A stretch of 64,000 nucleotides of DNA from Clostridiales bacterium (GCA_022785125.1 JALFRA010000014.1:1-64000); one strand, 5' to 3'. Counted from the stretch's first letter, positions 42,557-53,954 are shown. The notes: a model not told the origin generated them from the sequence alone. Numbers and translations: made by a program.

Positions 42557-44284
42557 ATGGCTTATCGTGATGTATATGAGAAGTGGCTCAACAGTCCCGC
42601 CCTCAGCGAGGCTGAAAAGGAGGAACTGCGTTCCATCTCCGGCGACGAGAAGGAAATCGAGAGCCGCTTTTTTGCTCCTCTGGAGTTTGGTACCGCCGGT
42701 CTGCGCGGCACTATGTGCGTGGGCCTGCATCAGATGAATATCCACGTCATCCGCCACGCCACTCAGGCTTTTGCCGAGGTCATTAAGGCGGAGGGCCCCG
42801 AGGCGGTGGAGCGGGGCGTTGCCATCTGCTACGACTGCCGCAACCACTCCGACGACTTTGCCCGTGAGACCGCCTGCGTTATGGCGGGCAACGGCATCAA
42901 GGTCCGTCTGTTCGACGCCATGCGTCCCACCCCTGAGGTGTCCTTTGCCGTCCGGGAGTATCGCTGCATTGCCGGCGTCAACGTGACCGCCAGCCACAAT
43001 CCCAAGGAGTACAACGGCTACAAGGTCTACTGGCAGGACGGCGCTCAGCTGCCCCCCCACCACGCCTCCGCCATTGCCGCCAAGATGGAGGAGCTGGACC
43101 TGTTTGACTCCATCCAGCGCATGGACTATGACGAGGCGGTTAAGGCCGGCCTCATCACCCTCATGGGCGAGGAGACCGACGAGAAGTTCCTGGCCAATGT
43201 GATGGGCCAGGTCAACGACAAGGCCGCTGTGGAGAAGGTGGCCGATACCTTTAAGATGGTGTACACCCCCTTCCACGGCACCGGCTATAAGCTGATCCCC
43301 GAGGCGCTGAAGCGTCTGGGCATGAAGCACGTCATCTGCGTCCCTGAGCAAATGGTCATTGACGGCAACTTCCCCACCGTGGTCTCCCCCAACCCGGAGA
43401 ATCCCGAGGGCTTCTACCTGGCTGTGGATCTGGCCAAGAAGGAAGGGGCCGACTTCATTCTGGGCTCCGACCCCGACGCCGACCGTGTGGGTATCATGGT
43501 GCGCAACGATCAGGGCGAGTACATCACCATCTCCGGCAACCAGACTGGTGTGCTGCTGCTGGACTACCTGATCGGCGCCAAGCAGCGCACCGGCAAGATG
43601 CCGGACAAGCCGGTGGCCCTCAAGACCATCGTCACCACCGAGATGGCCCGCAAGGTGGCCGAGACCAACGGCGTCACCTGCTGCGATACCTTTACCGGCT
43701 TTAAGTTTATGGCCGAGAAGAAGAATGCGCTGGAGGCCGCCGGAGAGGGTAAGGTGATCTTTGCCTATGAGGAGAGTTACGGCTATATGCTGGGCGACTA
43801 CGTCCGGGATAAGGACGCCGTCACCGCCGCCCTCTCCCTTACCGAGATGGCCGCCTGGTACGCCGGACAGGGCATGACCCTGTACGACGCCCTCCAGCAG
43901 TGCTATGAGAAGTACGGCTTCTACGGCGAGAAGACCCTGAACCTGGTGATGCCCGGTCTGGACGGCCTGAAGAAGATGGCCGACCTGATGGCGGGTCTGC
44001 GGGAGCACCCCCCGGTGGAGATTGCCGGCGTAGCAGTGAAGCAGCAGAAGGACTACAGGGACGGCTCTGTGGTCAGCGTGGCTGACGGCAGTAAGAGCAC
44101 CATGGAACTTTCCGGCTCCAACGTGCTGCGCTACGAGATGGCCGACGGCACCAGCCTCATCGTCCGTCCCTCCGGCACCGAGCCCAAGGTCAAGGTGTAT
44201 GTCCTGGCCAACGGCGCTACCAAGGCGGAGGCCGATGAGAAGGTGGCCAAGTATGCTGCCTGGGCGGAAAGCCTGAAGGGCTGA
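42557..44284 (+). CDS. phosphoglucomutase/phosphomannomutase
   Basis: 575 residues from the ATG at 42557 (GGAGGTAATTCCC before it). Alpha-D-phosphohexomutase family: moves phosphate between C1 and C6 of glucose or mannose. The phosphorylated serine is S146 in TASHNPKEYNGYK, the metal loop is SDPDADRVG (about 311), the sugar loop is YEESYGYM (about 413), and the phosphate loop is RPSGTEPK near the C-terminus. The length and KEYNGYKVYW fit PgcA-type phosphoglucomutases of Firmicutes. It is monocistronic with a very strong terminator. Confidence 0.94.
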   Translation: MAYRDVYEKWLNSPALSEAEKEELRSISGDEKEIESRFFAPLEFGTAGLRGTMCVGLHQMNIHVIRHATQAFAEVIKAEGPEAVERGVAICYDCRNHSDDFARETACVMAGNGIKVRLFDAMRPTPEVSFAVREYRCIAGVNVTASHNPKEYNGYKVYWQDGAQLPPHHASAIAAKMEELDLFDSIQRMDYDEAVKAGLITLMGEETDEKFLANVMGQVNDKAAVEKVADTFKMVYTPFHGTGYKLIPEALKRLGMKHVICVPEQMVIDGNFPTVVSPNPENPEGFYLAVDLAKKEGADFILGSDPDADRVGIMVRNDQGEYITISGNQTGVLLLDYLIGAKQRTGKMPDKPVALKTIVTTEMARKVAETNGVTCCDTFTGFKFMAEKKNALEAAGEGKVIFAYEESYGYMLGDYVRDKDAVTAALSLTEMAAWYAGQGMTLYDALQQCYEKYGFYGEKTLNLVMPGLDGLKKMADLMAGLREHPPVEIAGVAVKQQKDYRDGSVVSVADGSKSTMELSGSNVLRYEMADGTSLIVRPSGTEPKVKVYVLANGATKAEADEKVAKYAAWAESLKG

Positions 44285-44330
44285 TTCCTGTGTAAAAGGC
44301 CGTTCCGTTTCAAGGGACGCCTGTAAAAGG

Positions 44331-44369
44331 AAAGTAGACACTCACAAAAATGTGAGTGTCTACTTTTTT
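44331..44369 (+). terminator. strong terminator, arm shared with a second locus
   Basis: AAAGTAGACACTCACA pairs perfectly with TGTGAGTGTCTACTTT, then TTT. Nearly the same hairpin follows the FprA gene at 58893-58930. Confidence 0.92.
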
Positions 44370-44370
44370 C

Positions 44371-44668
44371 ATAATAAGATAAAGAAAACGGCAACTCATA
44401 CACCGGGCTGTATAGCAGCAAATCGCCGACGCCAGATGGAACAGCTACGCCGCTTCAAGCGACCCCGGTGCAGAAGCATGGGAGGTCAAATCAAGCTGAC
44501 GGGGCTGTGTCGGGGACCACCTACAAAAAGTATCCCGCTCAAGGGCATCACCGCCTGATATCGGATGCCCTTTTGGAAACCGGCTGGTTGCTTTCTCACA
44601 ACCTGGTACACGTCTCAGCATTCCCAGTCACTTGATACGCCTATCATATTTGCAAAAGAAATAGAGTC
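44371..44668. other. 298-base gap with no recognizable gene
   Basis: No frame here looks coding. A hairpin with T's on the plus strand lies at 44541-44574 (AAGGGCATC with GATGCCCTT), suggesting the tail of an old or cryptic plus-strand transcript. The rest is unremarkable. Confidence 0.5.
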
Positions 44669-45094
44669 TCAGCCCTCCAGCTTGTCCACCCTGCGCTGGT
44701 GGCGGCCGCCTTCAAACTCTGTATTGAGGAAGGCGTCCAGGATCTTGTCAGCCATGTTGTTGCCGATGAGACCGCCGCCCATAGCCAGCATATTGGCGTT
44801 GTTGTGCCGACGAGTCATCTCGGCGGACAGGGGCTCGCTGCACAGGGCGCAGCGGATACCCTTCACCTTGTTGGCGGCAATGGAGATGCCGATGCCGGTG
44901 GTGCAGATGACGATGCCCCGGTCACATTCGCCAGAGGCCACCGCCTCAGCCGCCGCCCGGCCGAAGTCGGGATAGTCGCAGCTGTCAGATGTGTAGCAGC
45001 CGTAATCCTTGTAGGCCAGCTGATGCTGGTCCAGATAGTCCATGACGTGGCGCTTGAGGGCCAGTCCTCCGTGGTCAGAACCCAGTGCGATCAT
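44669..45094 (-). CDS. rpiB: ribose-5-phosphate isomerase B
   Basis: 141 residues. It interconverts ribose-5-phosphate and ribulose-5-phosphate in the pentose pathway. IALGSDHGGLALK at the start, GIVICTTGIGISIAANK with the catalytic cysteine, and RRHNNANMLAMGG are all conserved RpiB features. AAGGAGGAGT precedes the ATG, 14 bases after the PHP gene upstream, so the two form an operon. RpiB/LacAB proteins are similar; RpiB is favoured by the single-gene form. Confidence 0.94.
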   Translation of the reverse strand: MIALGSDHGGLALKRHVMDYLDQHQLAYKDYGCYTSDSCDYPDFGRAAAEAVASGECDRGIVICTTGIGISIAANKVKGIRCALCSEPLSAEMTRRHNNANMLAMGGGLIGNNMADKILDAFLNTEFEGGRHQRRVDKLEG

Positions 45095-45108
45095 GATATG
45101 ACTCCTCC

Positions 45109-45900
45109 TTACAATGTGTGGAATACTGGTTTGCGCTTTTCATAGGTCGCCAGATAGCGGAACCCCGCCTCTGCCAACAGGCCGCAGGCCTCCAAACAGC
45201 CCTTGCCCACCCCGTCGGTGGTGTGGGCGTCTGAGCCGATGGTGACAATCTCACCGCCGCAGGCCTTGAACCGTCGGAGCACCGGCAGCCACTCCTTCAG
45301 TGTGCGGCCCCGCCAGGTGTTGATCTCGATGCCCCGGCCCCGTTCCGCCGCTGCCCGGAAGATGCCGTCCAGGTCGTCGTGGTAGCGGTCCAGGGAGATG
45401 GGGTGATCCATATAGCGCAGGGGGTAGATGATATGGCTGAGCACATCGTAGAAATCAGTGACTGCCAGCTGTGCCATGGAAGCAAAATAATCATCCAGCG
45501 CAGCATAGCAGGCTGCGGGATCAGGGTACTCCACGTAGTAGAAGTCGGTCCCCCCCTTTTCGGGGCGCAGGTTGTGGATCGATCCCAGTACAAAATCCAG
45601 CTCCGGCTGGTCCAGAATGGTGCGGCTCAGTTCCGGATTCAGGTGGGCCATGCCGAACTCCAGGCCCAGGCGGATGGTCAGCTTGCCGGCATAGCGGGGG
45701 GCGGTCTGGGCGTACTGCTTCAGAGCGGGGGGCCAGTCGTAGTGGTCCACCGGCTCGCCATAGAGTTCCAGCAGGTCGCAGTGGTCAGTGATGCACAGTT
45801 CGTTTAGCCCCGCGGCCACAGCGGCGTCAGCCATTTCAGACAGCGGCACGCTGCCGTCGGGAGAGAGCATGGTGTGGGTATGATAGTCGGTCAGGTACAT
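45109..45900 (-). CDS. PHP-domain phosphatase (histidinol-phosphatase type)
   Basis: 263 residues from the ATG at 45900, nine bases after GGAGG; a longer frame runs through the hairpin cluster and is rejected. DYHTHTMLSPDG (metal HxH), ITDHCD, the central GSIHNL and SDAHT at the end are PHP metal motifs. The size and LGLEFGM fit HisK/HisJ-type histidinol-phosphatase, but no histidine genes lie nearby, so another sugar or nucleotide phosphate is possible. It shares a transcript with rpiB. Confidence 0.88.
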   Translation of the reverse strand: MYLTDYHTHTMLSPDGSVPLSEMADAAVAAGLNELCITDHCDLLELYGEPVDHYDWPPALKQYAQTAPRYAGKLTIRLGLEFGMAHLNPELSRTILDQPELDFVLGSIHNLRPEKGGTDFYYVEYPDPAACYAALDDYFASMAQLAVTDFYDVLSHIIYPLRYMDHPISLDRYHDDLDGIFRAAAERGRGIEINTWRGRTLKEWLPVLRRFKACGGEIVTIGSDAHTTDGVGKGCLEACGLLAEAGFRYLATYEKRKPVFHTL

Positions 45901-45936
45901 AATCGAATTGCCTCCAGAGCAGCAATGTGAAAATCC

Positions 45937-46078
45937 ATGTTTGGGGGAATTCATTTCTCCCAAACATACCACGACCCGCGCCACGGGGCGCGAAACCAGG
46001 GGCATCAAATCCGCTGTGCCGCTTGCGGCGCGGCGGATTTGCATCTAGGGGTTCGGAGACGCCGGGGGTGTTTCCGAT
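45937..46078. repeat. cluster of four hairpins in a 220-base gap
   Basis: Stems are ATGTTTGGG/CCCAAACAT (about 45937-45967), GCGCC/GGCGC (about 45979-45991), AAATCCGC/GCGGATTT with an inner stem (46007-46040), and CGGAGACGCC/GGTGTTTCCG with G-U pairs (about 46054-46077). They fill the space between the PMT gene and the PHP gene, both on the minus strand. No gene is visible. The arrangement recalls the array at 6052-6301 but the sequences differ. Confidence 0.6.
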
Positions 46079-46124
46079 CAGAATTCCGCAAAGCCACATC
46101 TATAGAGTTGGATCCCTCTGGATA

Positions 46125-48245
46125 TTAAAACGGCCAGGCGGGGAACCACTTTAAGATGCAGGTTCCATACCAGCTGGGATAGGTGAGGCCCACCAGCACC
46201 GGATAGAACAGAGCGTACAATGCCGCCGCGCCGCCGGTGACAGCATACATGGCCGGTTTCCAACGGACCATTTCTTCCTTCTTGGACAGGGTGTAGAATA
46301 CATAGCACAGAGCCAGGATGAGGAAGAGCACCGAGGGGAAGTAGTGGTAGGCGAAGGTGATACGACCGATGAAGAACCAGGGCACCAGCTGGGCCAGATA
46401 GCCGATGAGAATGAACAATGCAATGGGGGAGGACTGCTGGAAGGCGCGGCTGACAAACCAGCCCAGAGCCAGATAGAGCACCAGCAGGGCCACGATGAGT
46501 ACCAGGCAGAGCAGTCGGGTCTGGGTATCGGTCTCCGGGTCAAACACGCCGGTGACCCAGGCGGCGGAGACGGCCCCGCCCAGTCCGGAGAGGCCAAAGA
46601 AGGTCAGCTTGGCCCACAGGGGACGGAAGGCCTGGGCGGCGCACACCAGCATGGCCACCAGACCGCCCCAACAAACCACAGGATTGAGGAAGGCAGCAAA
46701 GCGGGTGGTGACCCCGGACACGGAATTGTCCATATAGTACAGGATGGGCCGGGCATTGACCAGCCACTCGTACCACCGGGAGGAGTAGGGGTGGGCAGAA
46801 GTGACGCCGTTGTGGTAGGAGAGCATATATTTCTGGTTCTCCCACATCTCGCTGAACAGGTTCCCCAGAGACAGATCCCCGGAAGCCGTGGCGTAGGGCA
46901 GATAGGACAGTATGTAGATGATAACGGGGATGATGGCAAAGGCCAGCACAGAGAAGGCCAGGATTTTTACCGTCCAGCCTGCCCGCTCATGGCGCTCCTC
47001 CTCCGGCCAGCGGCGCAGCTTGACCACCAGACCGATGAAATAGAGGGCCACCAGTCCGGTGCAGCCGTAGATCACCGTCCACTTGGAGGCGGCGCCGATG
47101 CCCCAGAACAGCCCCGACAGGAAGAGGGGCAGGGCACACTGCTGGAAGGAGGCGCCGTCGGGCAGGGTCAGATACCGGTACAGGAAATAGTACATCAGAA
47201 GAATAAAGAGGAACGCGTAGGTGTCGATGGTAGCCAGCCTGGTCTGGGTCAGGTGCATGAAATCCACCGCCAGCAGAATGGTGCCGCAGGTGGCAATGGA
47301 GGTACGGCCAAAGAGGTTTTTCAAAAACAGGTAGAGCAGAGGCACCATAACCACGCCGAGGAGGGTGCCCATGAAACGCCAGCCGAAGGGAGTCATGCCG
47401 AACAGGGAGATACCCACGCTCATAATCAGCTTGCCCAGAGGGGGGTGGGAGATCTCATAGGGTTCGACATTTCGAAGGTGCTCGTAGGCGGTGCGGGGAT
47501 GATAGATCTCGTCAAAGTAGGCGGAGTTCTCAAAGGAGATGGTTTCAGGCACCGTGTCCGCCTCGTCAAAGAGGGGATTGGTGCTGTCGCTGACCTGGAT
47601 GCGGGCTCCGTTTTCATCAAACAGGGCCAGTTCGTTCAGCTCCAGCAGTCCCTTGTTGGCCTGTCCTGTAATCCGGATATAGCGGATATACTGTGGGTTA
47701 TCAAACGTAATCTCATTCCATTTGAACAACTGGTTGTAATTCTGAGTCATGGCATAGCTGGAGCCGTAGCCGGCGCCGTCGGCCCAGTAGTAACCGGTGA
47801 TCTCGTCAGGATCGTCGGCATTGTCCTTCCGCTGCCACAGAGACAGCCAGTTCATACCGTCAGCAGAGATCTCCACCTGGTATTTACCGGTACCCAGACC
47901 GGAAAAATACCACAGCTTGGAAACCAACAGCTCCTCCTCCTGGATGAGGAAGGTTTCCGATTTACCGCTGCCAAAGTCCCACGGATTCTGAGGTGCAGTG
48001 GCAGAGCCCAGGTTGAAGAAGGCGGTAAAAGCATAGAGAATGGTGATGAGCACCATGGGGATGGCATCCTTTTTCACCAGGGGATGCCGCCGCCCCGCAA
48101 AGGTAAAGGGTCTCTTTTCCGGGAGCGGAGCCAACTGCTGTGCCAGAGGGGCCCGCATGGTCTGAGCATACCACAGGAAAAAGCTCAGCAGCGCCGCAAT
48201 GGTCAGGATGGGAAAGAGATAGACGATGTATCGAATAGGTCCCAT
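46125..48245 (-). CDS. PMT-family glycosyltransferase (GT39-like) with discoidin-like external domain
   Basis: 706 residues. The first helix is at about 6-28, a second at about 62-80, then an external beta-rich region of about 150 residues (WYFSGLGTGKYQVEISADGMNWL ... QYIRYIRITG) that looks like an F5/8-type (discoidin) carbohydrate-binding fold. After it come the PMT catalytic loop (YFDEIYHPRTAYEHL ... SHPPLGKLIM, with the acidic pair DE) and about ten more helices. Family enzymes move a sugar from a polyprenyl carrier to exported proteins or wall polymers. It is transcribed after dnaJ, but a strong terminator separates the two. Confidence 0.85.
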   Translation of the reverse strand: MGPIRYIVYLFPILTIAALLSFFLWYAQTMRAPLAQQLAPLPEKRPFTFAGRRHPLVKKDAIPMVLITILYAFTAFFNLGSATAPQNPWDFGSGKSETFLIQEEELLVSKLWYFSGLGTGKYQVEISADGMNWLSLWQRKDNADDPDEITGYYWADGAGYGSSYAMTQNYNQLFKWNEITFDNPQYIRYIRITGQANKGLLELNELALFDENGARIQVSDSTNPLFDEADTVPETISFENSAYFDEIYHPRTAYEHLRNVEPYEISHPPLGKLIMSVGISLFGMTPFGWRFMGTLLGVVMVPLLYLFLKNLFGRTSIATCGTILLAVDFMHLTQTRLATIDTYAFLFILLMYYFLYRYLTLPDGASFQQCALPLFLSGLFWGIGAASKWTVIYGCTGLVALYFIGLVVKLRRWPEEERHERAGWTVKILAFSVLAFAIIPVIIYILSYLPYATASGDLSLGNLFSEMWENQKYMLSYHNGVTSAHPYSSRWYEWLVNARPILYYMDNSVSGVTTRFAAFLNPVVCWGGLVAMLVCAAQAFRPLWAKLTFFGLSGLGGAVSAAWVTGVFDPETDTQTRLLCLVLIVALLVLYLALGWFVSRAFQQSSPIALFILIGYLAQLVPWFFIGRITFAYHYFPSVLFLILALCYVFYTLSKKEEMVRWKPAMYAVTGGAAALYALFYPVLVGLTYPSWYGTCILKWFPAWPF

Positions 48246-48262
48246 AGGAGCACCTCACAGAC

Positions 48263-48304
48263 AAAATAAGAGGACGAGTTACCGTGTACTCGTCCTCTTA
48301 TTTT
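48263..48304. terminator. 17-bp terminator after dnaJ
   Basis: AAAATAAGAGGACGAGT pairs with ACTCGTCCTCTTATTTT. The dnaJ stop codon lies inside its 3' arm, and T-tracts occur on both strands. Confidence 0.88.
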
Positions 48305-49460
48305 ATTTCTTCTTCTTGCGTTTGTCAAAGAAAGATTTTACGCTGTCCGCCGAACTGGCTGGAATCTCGCCCATGGCTTCGCCATAGGCACGCAGCGCCT
48401 CCTTCTGCTCCTTCGTCAGGTCGGTGGGGACCTGTACCTTGACGGTGACATACTGATCGCCCCGGCCCCGTCCGTTGACGGAGGGGATGCCCTTGCCCCG
48501 CAGGCGGAAGGTAGTGCCCGGCTGGGTACCGGCAGGCAGGTTCCACTTCACCTTGCCGTCAATGGTGGGGATCTCCAGCTCGGCGCCCAGGGTTGCCTGA
48601 AGGAATGTGACCGGGTGCTCCAGGAACACCGATGTACCGTCCCGCTTGAAGAACTCATGGGGGCGGACGGTGACGCTGATGAGCAGGTCGCCGGCGGGAC
48701 CGCCGTTGCGGCCCGCGCCGCCCTGCCCCCGGAGGGAGACGGCCTGGCCGTTGTCGATACCGGCGGGGATGCTGACGGTGATCTTGCGCTGCTTGCGCAC
48801 ATTGCCGGTGCCGCCGCAGTCCTTACAGGGCTGGTGAATGATCTTGCCCTTGCCGCCGCACTTGGGGCAGGTGGTGGTGGTGGCGAAGGTAAAGGCTCCG
48901 CCGCCCCGCTGGATGCGGATGGTGCCGCTGCCGTGGCAGTCGGGACAGACCTCCGCCGTGGTACCAGGGGCACAGCCGGTGCCCTTACAGGAATCACAGC
49001 TCTCGGTGCGGTTGAGGGTGATCTCCTTCTCGCAGCCGAAGGCGGCCTCCTCAAAACTGATGGTCACCGAGGCCCGCAGGGTCTCGCCCTTCATGGGGCC
49101 GTTGGCCCGGCGGCTGCCGCCGCCGCCGAAGCCGCCGCCAAAGAAGGAGCCGAAAATATCGCCCAGGTCGATATCGCCCATATCGAAGCCGCCGAAGCCG
49201 CCGCCGAAGCCGCCGGCCCCGAAGTTGGGGTCCACGCCGGCATGGCCGAACTGGTCGTACTTGGCACGCTTTTCCTTGTCGGAGAGGACCTCATAGGCCT
49301 CGTTGACCTCTTTAAACTTGGCCTCGGCCTCTTTGTCGCCGGGGTTCAGGTCGGGGTGGTATTTCTTGGCCAGCTTGCGGTAGGCCTTTTTCAGCTCGTC
49401 CTCGCTGGCGGTTTTGGCAACGCCCAGGACTTCGTAATAATCTCGTTTCTGTTCAGGCAT
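48303..49460 (-). CDS. dnaJ: chaperone DnaJ
   Basis: 385 residues. The J-domain (1-70) has the HPD motif in [11 protein letters not shown], followed by a Gly/Phe-rich stretch ([10 protein letters not shown]), four CxxCxGxG zinc repeats ([32 protein letters not shown]) and the C-terminal substrate-binding domains. It stimulates DnaK ATP hydrolysis and delivers unfolded proteins. It is the last gene of the hrcA operon. Confidence 0.97.
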   Translation of the reverse strand: MPEQKRDYYEVLGVAKTASEDELKKAYRKLAKKYHPDLNPGDKEAEAKFKEVNEAYEVLSDKEKRAKYDQFGHAGVDPNFGAGGFGGGFGGFDMGDIDLGDIFGSFFGGGFGGGGSRRANGPMKGETLRASVTISFEEAAFGCEKEITLNRTESCDSCKGTGCAPGTTAEVCPDCHGSGTIRIQRGGGAFTFATTTTCPKCGGKGKIIHQPCKDCGGTGNVRKQRKITVSIPAGIDNGQAVSLRGQGGAGRNGGPAGDLLISVTVRPHEFFKRDGTSVFLEHPVTFLQATLGAELEIPTIDGKVKWNLPAGTQPGTTFRLRGKGIPSVNGRGRGDQYVTVKVQVPTDLTKEQKEALRAYGEAMGEIPASSADSVKSFFDKRKKKK

Positions 49461-49597
49461 AGGTGTTCACCTCTGTTTCAAAGTGGAGCGTGGAAAGTGA
49501 AGTGTAAGAGCAGTCCTCCACGATCCACCGTTTGGAAGAAAACGGAACGCCACACAGGCGGGGGACAAGCCCCCGCCCGCGGCGTTTTCCTATTTGA
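49461..49597. other. dnaK-dnaJ spacer with a GC hairpin
   Basis: 137 bases between the dnaK stop and the dnaJ start. GGCGGGGG/CCCCCGCC forms a hairpin at about 49557-49577 but lacks a T-tract, so it may trim or attenuate rather than end transcription. Confidence 0.4.
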
Positions 49598-51454
<1,857 letters not shown>

Positions 51455-51656
51455 AATCAATTCCTCCAATATATCGTAAATTGTTTTTTAACGTAGGGAG
51501 ATGGGCGCACACTGTGCGCCCTGATGTCACGCTTCTCACGCCGCGCGGCCGGGTCGCCTTCCCTGCGTCTCGGGCTGGTCTGTGGGCCGCCTCGCGGCCC
51601 TTCGCTCGCCCTCGCTCCGGTCCAGGCTCCCCTGCTCAGCGGTTCAGCGCTTCCTT

Positions 51657-52199
51657 TTAATTCGCTACCTTGACCATAGAGAACCGGATCACCTTTTCTT
51701 CGGTGCGGAAGCCGGCCTGGAATACCTCTACAATGGTGTTCTCCCCGGCGTTCTCGTCCTCCACGTGCATGACGGCATTGTGCAGGTTGGGGTCAAAGGC
51801 CTCGCCCAGAGCGGGGATCTCCTGGATGCCCAGCTTGGAGAGGACCTCCTTCAGCTGGGTCATGGTCATCTCCACGCCCTTCTTATAGGCCTCGTCAGCG
51901 GTGTCCTGCTTGAGGGCCCGCTCCAGGTTATCGTATACCGGCAGGAAGGCGGCGGCAGTCTCCGCCTTGGAATCGGCCCAGGCAGACTCCTTTTCCTTCT
52001 GGCTGCGGCGGCGGTAGTTGTCGTACTCGGCGGCCAGGCGGAGGAATTTATCCTCCTGGTCGGTGAGATTCTGCTTCAGAGCCTCCAGCTCCTCCAACAG
52101 AGGATTGGGGGTTTCCTCCGCAGTCTCGGCGGCCTGCACGGTCTGCTCCTCGGGGATGACCTCTTCGGGCTGTTTCTCTTTCTTACTCATGGGATGCAC
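51657..52199 (-). CDS. grpE: nucleotide exchange factor GrpE
   Basis: 180 residues from the ATG at 52199, eight bases after AGGAG. A charged, disordered N-terminus is followed by a long coiled coil (about 40-100, LEELEALKQNLTDQEDKFLRLAAEYDNYRRR) and a C-terminal beta domain (DPNLHNAVMHVED). It releases ADP from DnaK. The 202-base gap to dnaK is GC-rich and contains only a weak dyad (GGGCCGC/GCGGCCC near 51584-51600). Confidence 0.95.
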   Translation of the reverse strand: MHPMSKKEKQPEEVIPEEQTVQAAETAEETPNPLLEELEALKQNLTDQEDKFLRLAAEYDNYRRRSQKEKESAWADSKAETAAAFLPVYDNLERALKQDTADEAYKKGVEMTMTQLKEVLSKLGIQEIPALGEAFDPNLHNAVMHVEDENAGENTIVEVFQAGFRTEEKVIRFSMVKVAN

Positions 52200-52206
52200 T
52201 CATCTC

Positions 52207-53259
52207 CTATTTATGATCGTCGCTGCCGCCCGGCAGCTCGCCCTGCCCGAACAGCCGGGTCAGTCCCTCGGCCAGATAGGAAAGGCGGGCGGTTATTTTG
52301 GCATAATCCATACGGGTGGGTCCCACCACACCGATGACACCCCGCATTCCGTCGCCAATGTCGTAGCTGGCTACCACCACGCTGGTATCCTTCAATGCGT
52401 CGGCCACGTTTTCCGGGCCGATGAGGATCTTCATGGAGGCGTCCTTGGGTACAGGGAAGCGGGCGGGATCGGCATCCTCGGAGAGGTAGCTCAGCAGAGG
52501 CTGGGCCCGCTCCAAAGAGCGGTACTCAGGCAGCTCCAGCAGATGGGCGATGCCCGAGGTGTGGACGGTGCGCTGCTCCAGACTCTCCAGCACCTCCATC
52601 GCGAAGGAAACCACCAGGGAGATGAGCCCGTAGGCCTCTCCTGCGGCGTGCTGGGCCACCCGCATCAGCTCCGGCGTGATCTCATCCAGAGGCAGGCCGG
52701 TAAAAGTGGCGTTGAGCAAGGTGTTGAGCATTTGCAGCTGAGCCTCCGTCAAATCGGAGGGCAGGCGGATCAATCGGTTTCGCACGACATTGGTGTCGGT
52801 CATCACTACGATGATAAAGGCGTTGCGTTCCACCATCAGAAGGTCAAACCGGCGGATGGTTACCCGGCTCATGCCGGAGGACAGAGCAAAGGCGGGGTAG
52901 TTGGTCAGCTGGGATACCACCCGGCCGGCCTGATCCAGTACCCGGTCCAGCTCCTGCATCTTCAGGCGCAGGGCCTGATTGATGCGTTGGGTCTCCTGAA
53001 GGGAGAGCTTGTGCTCCTCCATCAGTTCGTTGACGTAGAACCGATATCCCTTGGGAGAGGGGATGCGTCCGGCGGAGGTATGGGGCTTTTCCAGCAGCCC
53101 CAGAGTCTCCAGATCCGCCATCTCGTTGCGGATGGTGGCCGAGGAGATCTCCATGCCGATGGAAGAGGCAATGGCCTTGGACCCCACCGGCTCCGCGGAC
53201 TGAATGTAACTTTCGATGATGGCGCGCAGGATTCGTTTTTTGCGTTCCGTCAAATCCAT
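52207..53259 (-). CDS. hrcA: heat-inducible transcription repressor HrcA
   Basis: 350 residues from the ATG at 53259, with GAGGTGG in front; a GTG nine bases earlier is unlikely. The N-terminal winged helix (LTERKKRILRAIIESYI ... SSATIRNEMADLETLGLL) binds CIRCE, the GAF-like middle senses folding state through GroEL, and IGPTRMDYAKITARL is near the end. It represses its own operon through the perfect operator at 53281-53307. Confidence 0.97.
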   Translation of the reverse strand: MDLTERKKRILRAIIESYIQSAEPVGSKAIASSIGMEISSATIRNEMADLETLGLLEKPHTSAGRIPSPKGYRFYVNELMEEHKLSLQETQRINQALRLKMQELDRVLDQAGRVVSQLTNYPAFALSSGMSRVTIRRFDLLMVERNAFIIVVMTDTNVVRNRLIRLPSDLTEAQLQMLNTLLNATFTGLPLDEITPELMRVAQHAAGEAYGLISLVVSFAMEVLESLEQRTVHTSGIAHLLELPEYRSLERAQPLLSYLSEDADPARFPVPKDASMKILIGPENVADALKDTSVVVASYDIGDGMRGVIGVVGPTRMDYAKITARLSYLAEGLTRLFGQGELPGGSDDHK

Positions 53260-53280
53260 GGCAGCCACCTCACTTTCGTT

Positions 53281-53307
53281 TTAGCACTCATACTACCTGA
53301 GTGCTAA
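53281..53307. promoter_or_regulatory. CIRCE operator (HrcA binding site)
   Basis: TTAGCACTC, nine bases, GAGTGCTAA: an exact match to the CIRCE consensus. It lies between the promoter and the hrcA start, where bound HrcA blocks transcription of the whole chaperone operon. Confidence 0.98.
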
Positions 53308-53311
53308 AGAT

Positions 53312-53340
53312 AATGTAGCACCGTCCGGGAAAAAAGTCAA
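53312..53340 (-). promoter_or_regulatory. promoter of the hrcA operon
   Basis: On the minus strand TTGACT (53335-53340) and TACATT (53312-53317) are 17 bases apart, just upstream of CIRCE. Confidence 0.75.
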
Positions 53341-53485
53341 TAGGCAGGGTTGTAAATTAAATGTGAACGGGAAAAAGATAGCAGAGGAGGGGGCAGATTG
53401 CAAACGGACGGCGGTTGACGTGGGGACCGTTCAATGGTATTCTATCCAATAAGGAGAAAGACTTGCAAACAGGAGGGAGTACCCC

Positions 53486-53953
53486 ATGGACAAAACGGTG
53501 CCCGTGGAGATCATTGACTACGAAGAGCGCTACAAACAGGACCTGGAGGATATCTCTCTGCCCTGGCTGCTGGAGTATGACCTGCTGGAGCCGGTGGATC
53601 TGGAGATGCTGGCTGATCCACACCGGTTTATTGCTGGAGGCGGCCGGGTGTTGTTGGCCCGCTGCGGCCGAGAGATCGTGGGCATGGTGATGCTGGAGCT
53701 CCAGGGCGACGGTGTGTGCGAGGCCTTGAAATTCGGCGTCAAAGAGGAGTATCGGGAGCGGGGTATCGGTACCGCACTGATGGAGGCGGTGATCCAGGCC
53801 GCCCGGGACGCGGGACAAAAGACCATCGTGATCACCTCCAACCACAAGCTGAAAGCCGCCCTGCGGATCTATGAGAAGCTGGGATTTGAATACGTCACGT
53901 ATTCTGACAAATGGTTTCAACTGTCTGATATTAGAATGGAACGGGAATTATAA
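53486..53953 (+). CDS. GNAT family N-acetyltransferase
   Basis: 155 residues. The acetyl-CoA-binding signature is KEEYRERGIGTALMEAVI (about 92-109), preceded by the strand IVGMVMLEL and followed by ALRIYEKLGFEYV. It transfers an acetyl group from acetyl-CoA to an amine; the substrate is not evident. GGAGGGAGTACCCC precedes the ATG. It is divergent from hrcA with about 145 bases between the CIRCE region and the gene. Confidence 0.88.
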   Translation: MDKTVPVEIIDYEERYKQDLEDISLPWLLEYDLLEPVDLEMLADPHRFIAGGGRVLLARCGREIVGMVMLELQGDGVCEALKFGVKEEYRERGIGTALMEAVIQAARDAGQKTIVITSNHKLKAALRIYEKLGFEYVTYSDKWFQLSDIRMEREL

Positions 53954-53954
53954 G

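Noticed and set aside
46344-48269. 641-codon plus-strand frame opposite the PMT gene
   Set aside because: Rich in Gly, Gln and His as expected for antisense of a GC-rich membrane protein gene; no motifs.
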